64,000 nt of DNA from Acidimicrobiales bacterium (GTDB lineage Bacteria > Actinomycetota > Acidimicrobiia > Acidimicrobiales > Iamiaceae). The stretch lies in NCBI GenBank assembly GCA_025463365.1, contig JAOBWM010000063.1, positions 25,068 to 89,067 of the forward strand. The letters are read 5' to 3'. Positions within the stretch are counted from its first letter, which is position 1; every line of letters starts with the position of its first letter. A program made the translations under genes and the position numbers. This document shows, piece after piece, positions 8,730 to 16,918 of this stretch. Under the pieces are notes generated by a model. The model was given only the letters and a program-made list of their open reading frames with translations. It was not told the origin of the DNA and ran no database searches.

Positions 8730-9949
8730 ATCGGCCCCCACGCGACGAACACCGGGTTCATGGGTTCCATGCGCACGCCAGAGGTGCCGAGCGCGACGCA
8801 CCGGTCGACGCGTACCTGGATCAGGTTGCCGAGTCGCGCATGCGCGCCAATCGCACGGTCGAGCAACACGTAGGTGGCCACCACGGTCCCGCCGGGCCGT
8901 AGCCGGTCCAGGCACGCGTCGAGAACGTCGATACCGCCGCCGCCGATGAAGACCCGGTCAGGGTCGGGCAAGCCGACCAGCGCATCCGGGGCCGACCCGA
9001 CGACCACGCGCAGATCGACCTGATGATCCGTCGCGTTCTGTTCGATTCTGGTGGCATTGGAGGAATCGCGCTCGATGGCCCAGACCTCGAGCGCGGGGAC
9101 GACCGCCGACGCCTCGATGCCCACCGATCCGCTCCCCGCGCCCACATCCCACAGCACCCCCGTGGCCGGCAGGCAGAGCTTGCCGAGCACGACGGCGCGC
9201 ACTTCAGCCTTGGTGATCATCCCGTCGCGGTGGGCAAAGGCGCGCTCGGGGAGACCCCACGCGATGCTCGGGCCGGTCTCTGCGCCTTCGGATGAAAGGA
9301 GCACGACCACCGACAGAGGGTCGAAATCCCCAGCGGCCAGACCCGGCACATCGGTTCGCACCGATCGCTGGTCGGGTTCGCCGATGCGGCTCACGAGCAC
9401 CACATCCCGGGCGATGCCCTGCTCGCAAAGGGCTCTGCCCAGCGCCTGTGGGCTGTTGACCGGGTCGGTCAGCACCGCAGCCTTGGTGGAGCGACGCACC
9501 GCACTGACGGCCAGCGACAGCGGGCGACCATGTGCGGAGATCACGGTGGCGTCGTCCCAGTTGGTGCCCGCCTGCGCGAACGCAAGGGCGACCGATGATG
9601 GGGCTGGGCGGATGCGAAGCGCGGCAGGGCCAAGCCGGCGGGCCAGAACGCGCACGATGCCGAAGAAGCCCGGGTCACCGGACGCGAGGACGCACACTCG
9701 TTGGCCGAGCGAGCGCCGCCGCTCGATGTGGTCGATGACGTCGTCGAGCGGTCCCGCCAGGTCGATCATCTCCGGCTCCGAGCAGAGCCGGTGAGGCCCA
9801 GCGGCCAGGGCGGCCCGTTGCCGACCCGATCCGACCACCACATCGGCGTTGGCGATGGCGAGGCCCGCCTCGGCTCCGAAGACCTCGCCCCCGACCAGCC
9901 CAACCACCGAAACGGGGGGCAGCGTCGAGGTGGCGTCAACGAGCGGCAC
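8726..9949 (-). CDS. cobL: Precorrin-6Y C5,15-methyltransferase (decarboxylating)
   Basis: A 407-residue bifunctional enzyme acting on precorrin-6B to give precorrin-8X. The N-terminal CbiE-like methylase (about 1-200) has VSVVGLVGGEVFGAEAG and LASGDPGFFGI. The C-terminal CbiT-like Rossmann methylase (about 215-400) has ITKAEVRAVVLGKL and the SAM loop LWDVGAGSGSVGIEA. The start is GTG 9,949: it follows GGAGGG at good spacing, lies 14 nt inside cobM, and gives the normal family length; the frame stays open upstream but only as a shadow of cobM. Confidence 0.94.
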   Translation of the reverse strand: MPLVDATSTLPPVSVVGLVGGEVFGAEAGLAIANADVVVGSGRQRAALAAGPHRLCSEPEMIDLAGPLDDVIDHIERRRSLGQRVCVLASGDPGFFGIVRVLARRLGPAALRIRPAPSSVALAFAQAGTNWDDATVISAHGRPLSLAVSAVRRSTKAAVLTDPVNSPQALGRALCEQGIARDVVLVSRIGEPDQRSVRTDVPGLAAGDFDPLSVVVLLSSEGAETGPSIAWGLPERAFAHRDGMITKAEVRAVVLGKLCLPATGVLWDVGAGSGSVGIEASAVVPALEVWAIERDSSNATRIEQNATDHQVDLRVVVGSAPDALVGLPDPDRVFIGGGGIDVLDACLDRLRPGGTVVATYVLLDRAIGAHARLGNLIQVRVDRCVALGTSGVRMEPMNPVFVAWGPM

Positions 9950-10727
9950 GGTCGCCCTCCGCTGAGGCAGCGCGAAACCTGGTGGCGTAGGCCGAGGCGT
10001 ACACGTGGCTTCGACGCGGGGGATCGGCCACTGCCAGGGCTGGGCCGATGAGCAACATGGTGGCCGCGTCGAAGCCCGCCTCCGCGACGGCCTCCACCAA
10101 GCCGTCGAGCGTGGTGCGGACGATCTGCTCGTCGGCCCACGAAACCCGGTGGCCAGCCACCACCGGCGTCGCCGGGTCCAGCGCGGCCTCGCCGTGGACG
10201 AGTTCCTCGACCAGCTCGCGCACGTGCCCGATGGACAAGAACAGGGCAAGCGTGCCACCAGCCGCCGCCGCCGAAGCCAACGACTCGTTCGGTGGCATCG
10301 AGGCGCTGGTACGTCGGGCCATCCGGGTCATGACGATCGTCTGCGACAGGCCGGGGACCGTGAGCTCGCACCCAGCAGCCGCCGCCGTTGCGGCCACCGA
10401 GGTCACGCCGGGGATGACCTCGAACTCGCGGTCGTTGGCGCGGCACCACGCCACCTGCTCGCCGATGGCGCTGTAGATCGACGTGTCGCCCGAGTGCAGC
10501 CGGACGATCGCTGCATCCTGGTGCGCGGCGTACACCGCACAGACCTCGTCGTGGGTCATCGTCTTGGAGTCGTGCACCACGACCCCGGGCGAGCAATGGT
10601 CCAGGAGCTCGGCGGGGACGAGCGACGCAGCCCAGACGACGACTCCGGCCTCTGAGAGGCGCTGCGCCCCCCGCAAGGTGATCAGGTCTGGCGCGCCCGG
10701 ACCCGCGCCGACGAACGAGATCGTCAC
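9936..10727 (-). CDS. cobM: Precorrin-4 C11-methyltransferase
   Basis: A 263-residue SAM-dependent methylase converting precorrin-4 to precorrin-5 (CbiF in the anaerobic route). Seen: FVGAGPGAPDLITLRGA at the N-terminus, RLHSGDTSIYSAIGEQ, and IPGVTSVAATAAAAGCELTV, the family signature around the substrate cleft. The GTG start overlaps the upstream gene's stop as GTGA, and its 3' end overlaps cobL by 14 bp. Confidence 0.95.
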   Translation of the reverse strand: MTISFVGAGPGAPDLITLRGAQRLSEAGVVVWAASLVPAELLDHCSPGVVVHDSKTMTHDEVCAVYAAHQDAAIVRLHSGDTSIYSAIGEQVAWCRANDREFEVIPGVTSVAATAAAAGCELTVPGLSQTIVMTRMARRTSASMPPNESLASAAAAGGTLALFLSIGHVRELVEELVHGEAALDPATPVVAGHRVSWADEQIVRTTLDGLVEAVAEAGFDAATMLLIGPALAVADPPRRSHVYASAYATRFRAASAEGDRAAR

Positions 10728-11596
10728 GCCGGCTCCACGGCCGGGAGGATCACCGTCGCGAGGTACGACACCGGGCCGTCACCAAGATCCTCCAGCGCTT
10801 CGATCCGCTCGCCCGGCACCCCGAGCAGTTCCCCCACGCGGGCGAACGGAAGCCGGCCGGTGGCGGCGGCCTGATGACGGATGTGCCCGACATCGGCGCT
10901 GCCCTTGTAGACCACGACCGCGTTGAGCTGATCCGCGAGGAGGTCGTCGGGCACGGCGCCATCGAGGAGCACGACGCGCTGGCCGGGGCGAGCGAGCGTG
11001 GTGGCCGTAGCGGCAGCAAGGGCCTGGAACGGAGCGATGCCCGGCACCATCTCGATGGCGATCGCGGGCCGTTGCTCGGCCACGACGTCGGCCAGGTCGC
11101 CGAACACCGACCAGAGCGTCGGGTCGCCGACGGTCACGACCACGACGACCTCACCGGCATCGAGGGCGGCAACGACCGGGCCCGCCAGGCGGCGCAGCGA
11201 CGTGGCGCGGCCTTCGCCGTCGGCCGCGATGTCGTGCACGAGTCGTTCGATGGCGACGGTGGGGGCCACTGCTCGGGCAACCGTCTCGGCCCGACCGATG
11301 GATCGGCTGGTCCAGGACATGGCGAACACGCGCTGGGCGCCAAGCAGGGTGGACCGGGCCAGATCGGTGACGTGCCGCGGATCGCCCGGACCGAGCCCCA
11401 CGCCGATGAGGAGTGGGCCCTGGCGACGGACCACCGCGTGCGAGCCCGAGGGGGCTTCTGGCTCGACGGCCGAGACGGCGAGCAGCCGCTCGATGGCCTG
11501 ACGGATCAGGTCCGCCTCGGCGCGACCGGAACGGGCGGCGAGCGCGGCCAGGTCGGCCTTGAGGGGGTCGGGGAGGTAGATCGACGACTTGTGCAC
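10724..11596 (-). CDS. Ribbon-helix-helix / CobI-like tetrapyrrole methylase fusion
   Basis: A 290-residue protein starting at GTG. Residues 1-45 (HKSSIYLPDPLKADLAALAA, then SEA-type helix ADLIRQAIERLLA) are a CopG/Arc-like ribbon-helix-helix DNA-binding domain. Residues ~60-285 are a SAM-dependent tetrapyrrole methylase most like CobI (LLIGVGLGPGDPRHVT, VTVGDPTLWSVFGDL, MVPGIAPFQALAAAT). A normal cobI lies at 15,405, so this second copy is probably not the only C20 methylase. I infer a regulator that senses SAM or a precorrin, or a moonlighting enzyme. Candidate operators lie just upstream (11,604-11,640) and at cobO/cobG. Confidence 0.82.
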   Translation of the reverse strand: MHKSSIYLPDPLKADLAALAARSGRAEADLIRQAIERLLAVSAVEPEAPSGSHAVVRRQGPLLIGVGLGPGDPRHVTDLARSTLLGAQRVFAMSWTSRSIGRAETVARAVAPTVAIERLVHDIAADGEGRATSLRRLAGPVVAALDAGEVVVVVTVGDPTLWSVFGDLADVVAEQRPAIAIEMVPGIAPFQALAAATATTLARPGQRVVLLDGAVPDDLLADQLNAVVVYKGSADVGHIRHQAAATGRLPFARVGELLGVPGERIEALEDLGDGPVSYLATVILPAVEPA

Positions 11597-11603
11597 CGAG
11601 GCC

Positions 11604-11640
11604 GACCTTATCGGACATAGGGCGTACGTAGGGCAGACTG
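11604..11640 (-). promoter_or_regulatory. Candidate operator/promoter of the RHH-CobI-like gene
   Basis: Read on the plus strand it holds ACATAGGG (11,615) and ACGTAGGG (11,626) 11 bp apart, followed by CAGACTGC. The cobO-cobG promoter carries the closely similar ACATAGGG-TGGACTGC. A TAnnnT element (TAAGGT, complement of 11,605-11,610) ends 8 nt before the GTG start, fitting a leaderless promoter. The site lies within the last codons of cobB, so part of it is also coding. Function is inferred. Confidence 0.45.
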
Positions 11641-12984
11641 CTGGACCGCGACTGCCGCACACGTGGACACGAATCGTTCAGCCAGATCAGGACGAGCGGC
11701 CAGGTGCAGGTGGAGGTACGACGCGAGCAGGGTGGACGACCCGAAGCCGCCGATGGAAGCTCCCGTCCGGCCCTCCAAGGCAAGCGCGCCGCCTGCCGGG
11801 TCGATGGTCGAGTAATGGAACTCGTGGCCTCTCACGGCGGTGCCCGCCGGCCCCAGTGGAGTGGCCGCCTGGGTGACGCCGTGCCGGTAGCCGAGCGTGA
11901 GCCGGTCGGTCATCGTTGCCCGAGCGTCGATGGCGCCAACCAACAGGTGGTCGCCCAGCATCTTGCTGAGCCAGAGGAGCCCGCCACACTCTGCCCACAC
12001 CACCAGGCCGCCAGCCATCGCGGTTCGAACGTCGGCGAGCAGCGAGCGGTTGTCGGCCAGCGCGCCCCCGTACACCTCGGGGAACCCGCCGCCGGCCACC
12101 AGCCCTACGCACGCGTCGGGGAGCCGGGGGTCGGTGCAGGGGTCGAACTCCAGCAGCTCGGCCCCCGCGGCGCGCAGGGCCTCGAGGTTGTCCGGGTAGC
12201 TGAAGCTGAACGCCGGACCGGCAGCCACGGCGATCCGAGTTCCCGGGGCGACGGACCGGGGCATGGCCAGGTCGGTCACCGATCGGCCGAGAGGGCGCCG
12301 AGCGATGGCGACGAGGCCCTCGAGATCGCACCGATCGTCGAGCAGCACCGCGAGCTGGTCCAACGAGCGCGCGATCTCGTCGCGTCGTTCCACCACAGGC
12401 ACCAGACCCAGGTGACGATCGCGCCACACCAGACCGGGATGGCGCCGCAACGCACCGAGGACGGGGATCCCCGACGGAGCCAGCGCAGCACGGAGCATGG
12501 CCTCATGGCTGTCGGAGCCGACCCGATTGAGGATCACCCCGGCCACCTGTACCCGCGGGTCGAACGTGGCGAACCCGTGCACGACCGCGGCAACCGAGGT
12601 GCTGGCCGATGCCGCATCCACCACGAGGACCATGGGCGCATCAAGCGCCACGGCGATCTCCGCGGTGGAGGAGGGCGCACCGTCAGCCGCCCCGTCGAAC
12701 AGTCCCATGACCCCTTCGATCACCAGCACGTCACAGCCGGCACCTGCGCGCGCTGCCAGCGCCGGGATCACCTCGAGCCCCGACATCCACGCATCGAGGT
12801 TGCGCGACACTCGGCCGGTGGCGAGATGGTGGTAGCCGGGATCGATGAAGTCGGGCCCGACCTTGGCGGCGCCCACCCGCAGGCCACGGCGGCGCAAGGC
12901 GGCCATGACCCCGGTGGCCACCGTGGTCTTACCGACGCCCGAGTGGGTGCCGGCGATGACCACTCGAGCGCCGAGCGACGTCAC
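11608..12984 (-). CDS. cobB: Cobyrinic acid a,c-diamide synthase (hydrogenobyrinic acid type)
   Basis: A 458-residue glutamine- and ATP-dependent amidase that amidates side chains a and c. Seen: the P-loop IAGTHSGVGKTTVA, KVGPDFIDPGYH, EGVMGLFDG, and a C-terminal class I glutaminase domain with the nucleophile Cys in VWAECGGLLWLS and the His in VRGHEFHYS. The start is GTG, one base after the cobO stop. In an aerobic cluster with cobG and cobN the substrate is probably hydrogenobyrinic acid. Confidence 0.95.
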   Translation of the reverse strand: MTSLGARVVIAGTHSGVGKTTVATGVMAALRRRGLRVGAAKVGPDFIDPGYHHLATGRVSRNLDAWMSGLEVIPALAARAGAGCDVLVIEGVMGLFDGAADGAPSSTAEIAVALDAPMVLVVDAASASTSVAAVVHGFATFDPRVQVAGVILNRVGSDSHEAMLRAALAPSGIPVLGALRRHPGLVWRDRHLGLVPVVERRDEIARSLDQLAVLLDDRCDLEGLVAIARRPLGRSVTDLAMPRSVAPGTRIAVAAGPAFSFSYPDNLEALRAAGAELLEFDPCTDPRLPDACVGLVAGGGFPEVYGGALADNRSLLADVRTAMAGGLVVWAECGGLLWLSKMLGDHLLVGAIDARATMTDRLTLGYRHGVTQAATPLGPAGTAVRGHEFHYSTIDPAGGALALEGRTGASIGGFGSSTLLASYLHLHLAARPDLAERFVSTCAAVAVQQSALRTPYVR

Positions 12985-12985
12985 G

Positions 12986-13507
12986 TCAGAACTCGATGCC
13001 CTTGCGGGCGGTGATGCCCTGGTCCATGGCGTGCTTGACCTTGACCATCTCGGTGACGGTGTCAGCGATCTCGATGAGCTCAGGCGGCGCGTACCTCCCG
13101 GTCATCACCACGTTGGTGCGCGTGGGCCGCGCCGCGATCACCTCGACGAGGTCACCGACGGGCACCCAGCCGTACTTCACCACGTAGGTCGCCTCATCGA
13201 GGATCACCAGGTCGTGATCCCCAGCAGCGATGAGCTCCGCCGCCCGACCCCAGGCGGCGCGTCCCTTGGCGGCGGTCTCGTCCATGTCGGTGGACTCCCA
13301 CGTGAACCCGTCGCCCAGCGTGTGCCACTCGATGCCCAGGTGCTCGGCCAGCTTGCGCTCTCCGACCTTCCACTTCTCGCTCTTGACGAACTGGACCACC
13401 GCGGTGTCCCACCCTCGGGCCCACGACCGGCCCATGACCCCCATCGCGGCCGAGCTCTTGCCCTTTCCGGTGCCGGTGTTGATGAGGAAGCGTGATGCGA
13501 TGGGCAT
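12986..13507 (-). CDS. cobO: Cob(I)yrinic acid a,c-diamide adenosyltransferase
   Basis: A 173-residue CobA/BtuR-type ATP:corrinoid adenosyltransferase. Seen: the P-loop INTGTGKGKSSAAMG near the N-terminus, VVQFVKSEKWKVGE, DLVILDEATYVVKYGW and VMTGRYAPPELIEIAD, all family signatures. It attaches the upper 5'-deoxyadenosyl ligand to Co(I). I start at ATG 13,507; it has no ribosome site and lies 7 nt after a TACGGT element, suggesting a leaderless transcript. First gene of the seven-gene minus operon. Confidence 0.95.
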   Translation of the reverse strand: MPIASRFLINTGTGKGKSSAAMGVMGRSWARGWDTAVVQFVKSEKWKVGERKLAEHLGIEWHTLGDGFTWESTDMDETAAKGRAAWGRAAELIAAGDHDLVILDEATYVVKYGWVPVGDLVEVIAARPTRTNVVMTGRYAPPELIEIADTVTEMVKVKHAMDQGITARKGIEF

Positions 13508-13512
13508 CTGTC

Positions 13513-13563
13513 GGACCGTACCACCCACATAGGGTGGACTGCCCTATGTGGGTGGTACGGTCC
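13513..13563. promoter_or_regulatory. Perfect 22-bp inverted repeat, divergent cobO/cobG promoter and candidate operator
   Basis: Arms 13,513-13,534 and 13,542-13,563 are exact reverse complements around a 7-nt spacer (TGGACTG). The inner ends are ACATAGGG and CCCTATGT. The outer ends each give TACGGT pointing outward, 7 nt from the cobO ATG and 6 nt from the cobG GTG. Neither gene has a ribosome site, so both are probably leaderless with TAnnnT -10 elements inside the repeat. A dimeric regulator could bind here; the RHH-CobI-like protein is the obvious candidate by inference. Confidence 0.7.
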
Positions 13564-13567
13564 CCAC

Positions 13568-14776
13568 GTGCCGCCGATCGCCCAACTCCCCGTGGTCCGT
13601 GGGGTGTGCCCCGGGGTGACGACCCCCCTCGAAGCGGCCGACGGCATGCTGCTCCGGGTCCGCGTGCCGGGCGGCTCGCTCTCCGCTGCGGGGCTGCGCA
13701 CCATCGCCGAGGTGGCGGAGCGCTGGGGCACCGGGTCCATCGAGCTCACGGCACGCGCCAACGTGCAGGTTCGGGGACTCGACGCCGTCGATGTGGGCGC
13801 GGCGTCCGACCTGATCGTGGCGGCCGGGCTGGCGCACCCCGACGCGGACCGTGACGGCCGACGCGATGTCGTCGGCCCGCCCCTGGCTGGCCACGACCCG
13901 ACGGAACTGCTCGACGTGTCGAGCCTGGTGGCGGAGATCGCCGCGTCGCTGGCTGGCGCCGATGGGCTCACATCGCTTCCGGCCAAGTTCTGCGTGACGA
14001 TCGATGGCGGCGGCGCCGCCGGTGTCCGCGCCGTTCCGGCCGACGTCGCGCTCGGTGCCCTACGGGTCGACGATGCCACCGTCGGGTTCCAGGTCGAGTT
14101 CGGTCGACCCCTCGATGCGGGCAACGACAGCCAGGCAACCGGCGACCGGATCGTCCACATCCCCATTGGCGCTGCCGTGCCCCTGGTGCTCGCCGCCGCC
14201 CGCCTGGCGGCAGCATCAGGTACCCGGCTCCAGGCTCGCGCGGCCGTCGCCCTGGTCCCCGATCATCGGATCGCGACCGCAGCCCGACCGCCGATCCAAA
14301 CCGGCGACGAGCAGAGCCGGATCCACCAATCAGTTGGCCTCCTCCCGCACCGCCGTGCTGGCCGGGCCAGCCTCGGTGCGGCTCCGTTGCTCGGACGCAC
14401 CACACCGGCGGCACTCCGAGTGGTCGCCGCCATCGCCGATGAGCACGCGGCATCAGTCCGGCTCACACCGTGGCGGGGGTTGATCATCACCGACCTCCCC
14501 GCCGCAGAAGCAGCGAGAGCGCAGGCTGCGCTGACCGACGTCGGCCTCTCGAGCGATCCGTCTGCGTCGAGCCACCGGGTGTCGGCCTGCATCGGGTCAC
14601 CGGGGTGCGCATCGTCTCGGGCTGACACCCTGGCCGCAGCCGCTGCGCTGCTGGGTGCACCCGATCCGATCGTGCGGCGGATCCACCTGTCTGGGTGCGA
14701 GAAGGCGTGCGGGGCGGCGACCTCCGAGATCCACATCGCCGACGAGCACGGCCACTTCCCGCGGATCGGTCGATGA
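13568..14776 (+). CDS. cobG: Precorrin-3B synthase
   Basis: A 402-residue relative of nitrite/sulfite reductases. CobG hydroxylates C-20 of precorrin-3A and forms the lactone using O2, which marks the aerobic pathway. Seen: VRGVCPGVTTPLEAADG, the ferredoxin-reductase-like segment TGSIELTARANVQVRGL, and the C-terminal cysteines of the iron-sulfur site in ACIGSPGCASS and LSGCEKACGA. The start is GTG right after the inverted repeat. Its stop overlaps the cobH ATG (ATGA). Confidence 0.93.
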   Translation: MPPIAQLPVVRGVCPGVTTPLEAADGMLLRVRVPGGSLSAAGLRTIAEVAERWGTGSIELTARANVQVRGLDAVDVGAASDLIVAAGLAHPDADRDGRRDVVGPPLAGHDPTELLDVSSLVAEIAASLAGADGLTSLPAKFCVTIDGGGAAGVRAVPADVALGALRVDDATVGFQVEFGRPLDAGNDSQATGDRIVHIPIGAAVPLVLAAARLAAASGTRLQARAAVALVPDHRIATAARPPIQTGDEQSRIHQSVGLLPHRRAGRASLGAAPLLGRTTPAALRVVAAIADEHAASVRLTPWRGLIITDLPAAEAARAQAALTDVGLSSDPSASSHRVSACIGSPGCASSRADTLAAAAALLGAPDPIVRRIHLSGCEKACGAATSEIHIADEHGHFPRIGR

Positions 14777-15402
14777 GCTTCTCCTACGAGCGAGACGGTG
14801 CCGCCATCTATGCCGAGTCGTTCGCGATCATCCGCTCGGAGGCTGACCTCACAGCGGTGCCGAGCGATCTCGAAGCGGTCGTGGTCCGCATGATCCACGC
14901 CTGTGGCATGACCGATCTGCCCCCGCTGGTCGCCGCCTCGCCCGGGTTCGCCACGATCACCCGAGCCGCGCTGGCCAGCGGGGCGGCGATCTTCGCCGAT
15001 GCCCAGATGGTGGCCAACGGTGTGACCCGCTCCCGGCTTCCTGACGACAACGCCGTCGTGTGCACACTTGCCGAGCCGGGCGTGCTCGAGGCCGCCGCCG
15101 CGGCTGGGACGACGCGATCTGCTGCGGCGATCGAGCGTTGGCTCCCCCGCATCGATGGAGCGATCGCCGTGTTCGGCAATGCCCCGACCGCCCTGTTCCG
15201 GCTGCTCGAGCTGATCCTCGACGGCCGGGCTCGACCCGCCGCGATCATCGGCTTGCCGGTCGGCTTCGTGGGGGCGGCCGAATCGAAGGATGCCCTGGCA
15301 TCGATCGACCATGGGATCCCGTACCTCATCGTGCGGGGCCGCCGAGGAGGCAGCGCCATGGCTGCTGCTGCGGTGAACGCACTGGCGAGCGAGAAGGAGT
15401 GA
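14773..15402 (+). CDS. cobH: Precorrin-8X methylmutase
   Basis: A 209-residue CbiC/CobH enzyme that moves a methyl group from C-11 to C-12, giving hydrogenobyrinic acid. Seen: AESFAIIRSEADL, the catalytic His region VVRMIHACGM, IFADAQMVANGV, and the end segment IIGLPVGFVGAAESK. The start overlaps the cobG stop by 4 bp, giving translational coupling. Confidence 0.95.
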   Translation: MSFSYERDGAAIYAESFAIIRSEADLTAVPSDLEAVVVRMIHACGMTDLPPLVAASPGFATITRAALASGAAIFADAQMVANGVTRSRLPDDNAVVCTLAEPGVLEAAAAAGTTRSAAAIERWLPRIDGAIAVFGNAPTALFRLLELILDGRARPAAIIGLPVGFVGAAESKDALASIDHGIPYLIVRGRRGGSAMAAAAVNALASEKE

Positions 15403-15404
15403 CG

Positions 15405-16127
15405 ATGGCGAAGCTGTATGGGGTGGGCGTGGGTCCGGGTGACCCCGAGCTCATGACCGTGAAGGCCCGGCGAGCCTTGGCCGAGTGCCCGGTCATCGCC
15501 TACTTCGCGGCGCGCCGCAGCCGCGGCAACGGGTTTGCGGTGGTCGAGCCGTTCGTCGAGGACCACCATCAGTTGCTACGTCTCACCTATCCCGTCACCA
15601 CCGAGTCCGTGGACCGGGCCGACTACGAGCGGGCCATCGGTGCGTTCTACGACGAGTCTGCTCGGGCAATCGAGGAGCACCTCATCGCCGACCGCGACGT
15701 GGCCGTGGTCTGCGAGGGCGACCCGTTCTTCTACGGCAGCTACATGTACATCCACGAGCGGCTCGCCGATCGCCACCCCACCGAAGTGATCCCCGGGGTC
15801 ACCTCGTTCTCCGCTGCGGCGGCGGCGGCCGGTCGCCCGCTCGTGTCGATGAACGAGACGCTCACGGTGATCCCCGGGGTCCTTCCTCCCGACGAGCTCA
15901 AGGAGGCGCTGGCGCGCGTCGATGCGGCCGTCGTCATGAAGGTTGGGCGCCGGCTGCCTGCGGTCCGCGAGGCCGTGGAGGCGTGCGGGCATGGGGACCG
16001 CGCGATCTACGTCGAACGGGCGAGTTGCGAGTCCGAACGCGTGCTGCCATTGACCGAGACCCGTGACCTCGATGCGCCGTACTTCTCACTGGTGCTGATC
16101 CCCGGCACGGGCATCGCCGAACGATGA
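15405..16127 (+). CDS. cobI: Precorrin-2 C20-methyltransferase
   Basis: A 240-residue SAM-dependent methylase acting on precorrin-2 to give precorrin-3A. Seen: LYGVGVGPGDPELMTVKARRA, VICEGD-type loop VVCEGDPFFYGSYMYIHERL and VIPGVTSFSAAAAAAGRPLV. The ATG lies 2 nt after the cobH stop, behind GAAGGAG. This is the canonical CobI; the fusion at 10,724 is a more divergent second copy. Confidence 0.95.
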   Translation: MAKLYGVGVGPGDPELMTVKARRALAECPVIAYFAARRSRGNGFAVVEPFVEDHHQLLRLTYPVTTESVDRADYERAIGAFYDESARAIEEHLIADRDVAVVCEGDPFFYGSYMYIHERLADRHPTEVIPGVTSFSAAAAAAGRPLVSMNETLTVIPGVLPPDELKEALARVDAAVVMKVGRRLPAVREAVEACGHGDRAIYVERASCESERVLPLTETRDLDAPYFSLVLIPGTGIAER

Positions 16128-16918
16128 CCACCGCCATCGCCAAGGTAGGCCGGCTTGCCGTCGTCGGCATCGGCCCGGGACGGCTCGGATGGTGCACCCC
16201 GGAGGTGGCGGACCGGATCGCCTCGGCCACCGACCTGGTCGGCTACACCACGTACCTCGACCTGGTGGCGGTGGCCACCGATGCTCGCCGGCATGGATCC
16301 GACAACCGGGTCGAGGCCAAGCGCGCCGCTGCCGCGCTCGACCTGGCCGCGGCTGGCAGGGACGTGGTGGTGGTGTCCTCGGGTGACCCCGGCGTGTTCG
16401 CCATGGCGAGCGCGGTCGTGGAGCAACTCGACCGCTCCCCCGGCAAGTGGGACCACGTGCCCGTCGACGTGCTCCCCGGGGTCTCGGCCGCCCACGCCCT
16501 CGCTTCGCGGGTGGGCGCTCCCCTGGGCCACGACTTCTGCACCATCTCGCTGTCCGACGTCCTCAAGCCGTGGGATGTGATCGAGCGGAGGCTCGATGCT
16601 GCAGCCGGTGCCGATTTCGTGATCGCGCTCTACAACCCAACGTCACGCCACCGCCCCTGGCAGTTCGGTCGGGCACTCGAGGTGATCGGCGAGCACCGGA
16701 CTCCGGATACGCCGATGATCGTGGGGCGAGACGTCGGTCGACCAGACGAGCACGTGCAGGTGGTGACCCTGGCCACCTGCGAAACAGCGGCCATCGACAT
16801 GCGCACCGCAGTGATCATCGGTTCGTCCACCACCAGGGTCGTGCCGGGACGCCCACTGGCCAGCAGCGTCTACACGCCGCGCTGGTACGACCGTTCAGCC
16901 ACCCACGCCACCGCGTGA
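16124..16918 (+). CDS. cobJ: Precorrin-3B C17-methyltransferase
   Basis: A 264-residue methylase that methylates C-17 and contracts the ring to precorrin-4. Seen: VVGIGPGRLGWCTPEVADRI, VVSSGDPGVFAMASAV, DVLPGVSAAHALASRVGAPL and the CobJ mark FVIALYNPTSRHRPWQF. It overlaps cobI by 4 bp (ATGA). Its last 49 bp overlap the 3' end of cobK on the other strand. Confidence 0.95.
   Translation: MTTAIAKVGRLAVVGIGPGRLGWCTPEVADRIASATDLVGYTTYLDLVAVATDARRHGSDNRVEAKRAAAALDLAAAGRDVVVVSSGDPGVFAMASAVVEQLDRSPGKWDHVPVDVLPGVSAAHALASRVGAPLGHDFCTISLSDVLKPWDVIERRLDAAAGADFVIALYNPTSRHRPWQFGRALEVIGEHRTPDTPMIVGRDVGRPDEHVQVVTLATCETAAIDMRTAVIIGSSTTRVVPGRPLASSVYTPRWYDRSATHATA

Noticed and set aside
13513..13563. Inverted repeat as a transcription terminator
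   Set aside because: It lies between divergent gene starts, not ends, and carries promoter-like elements.
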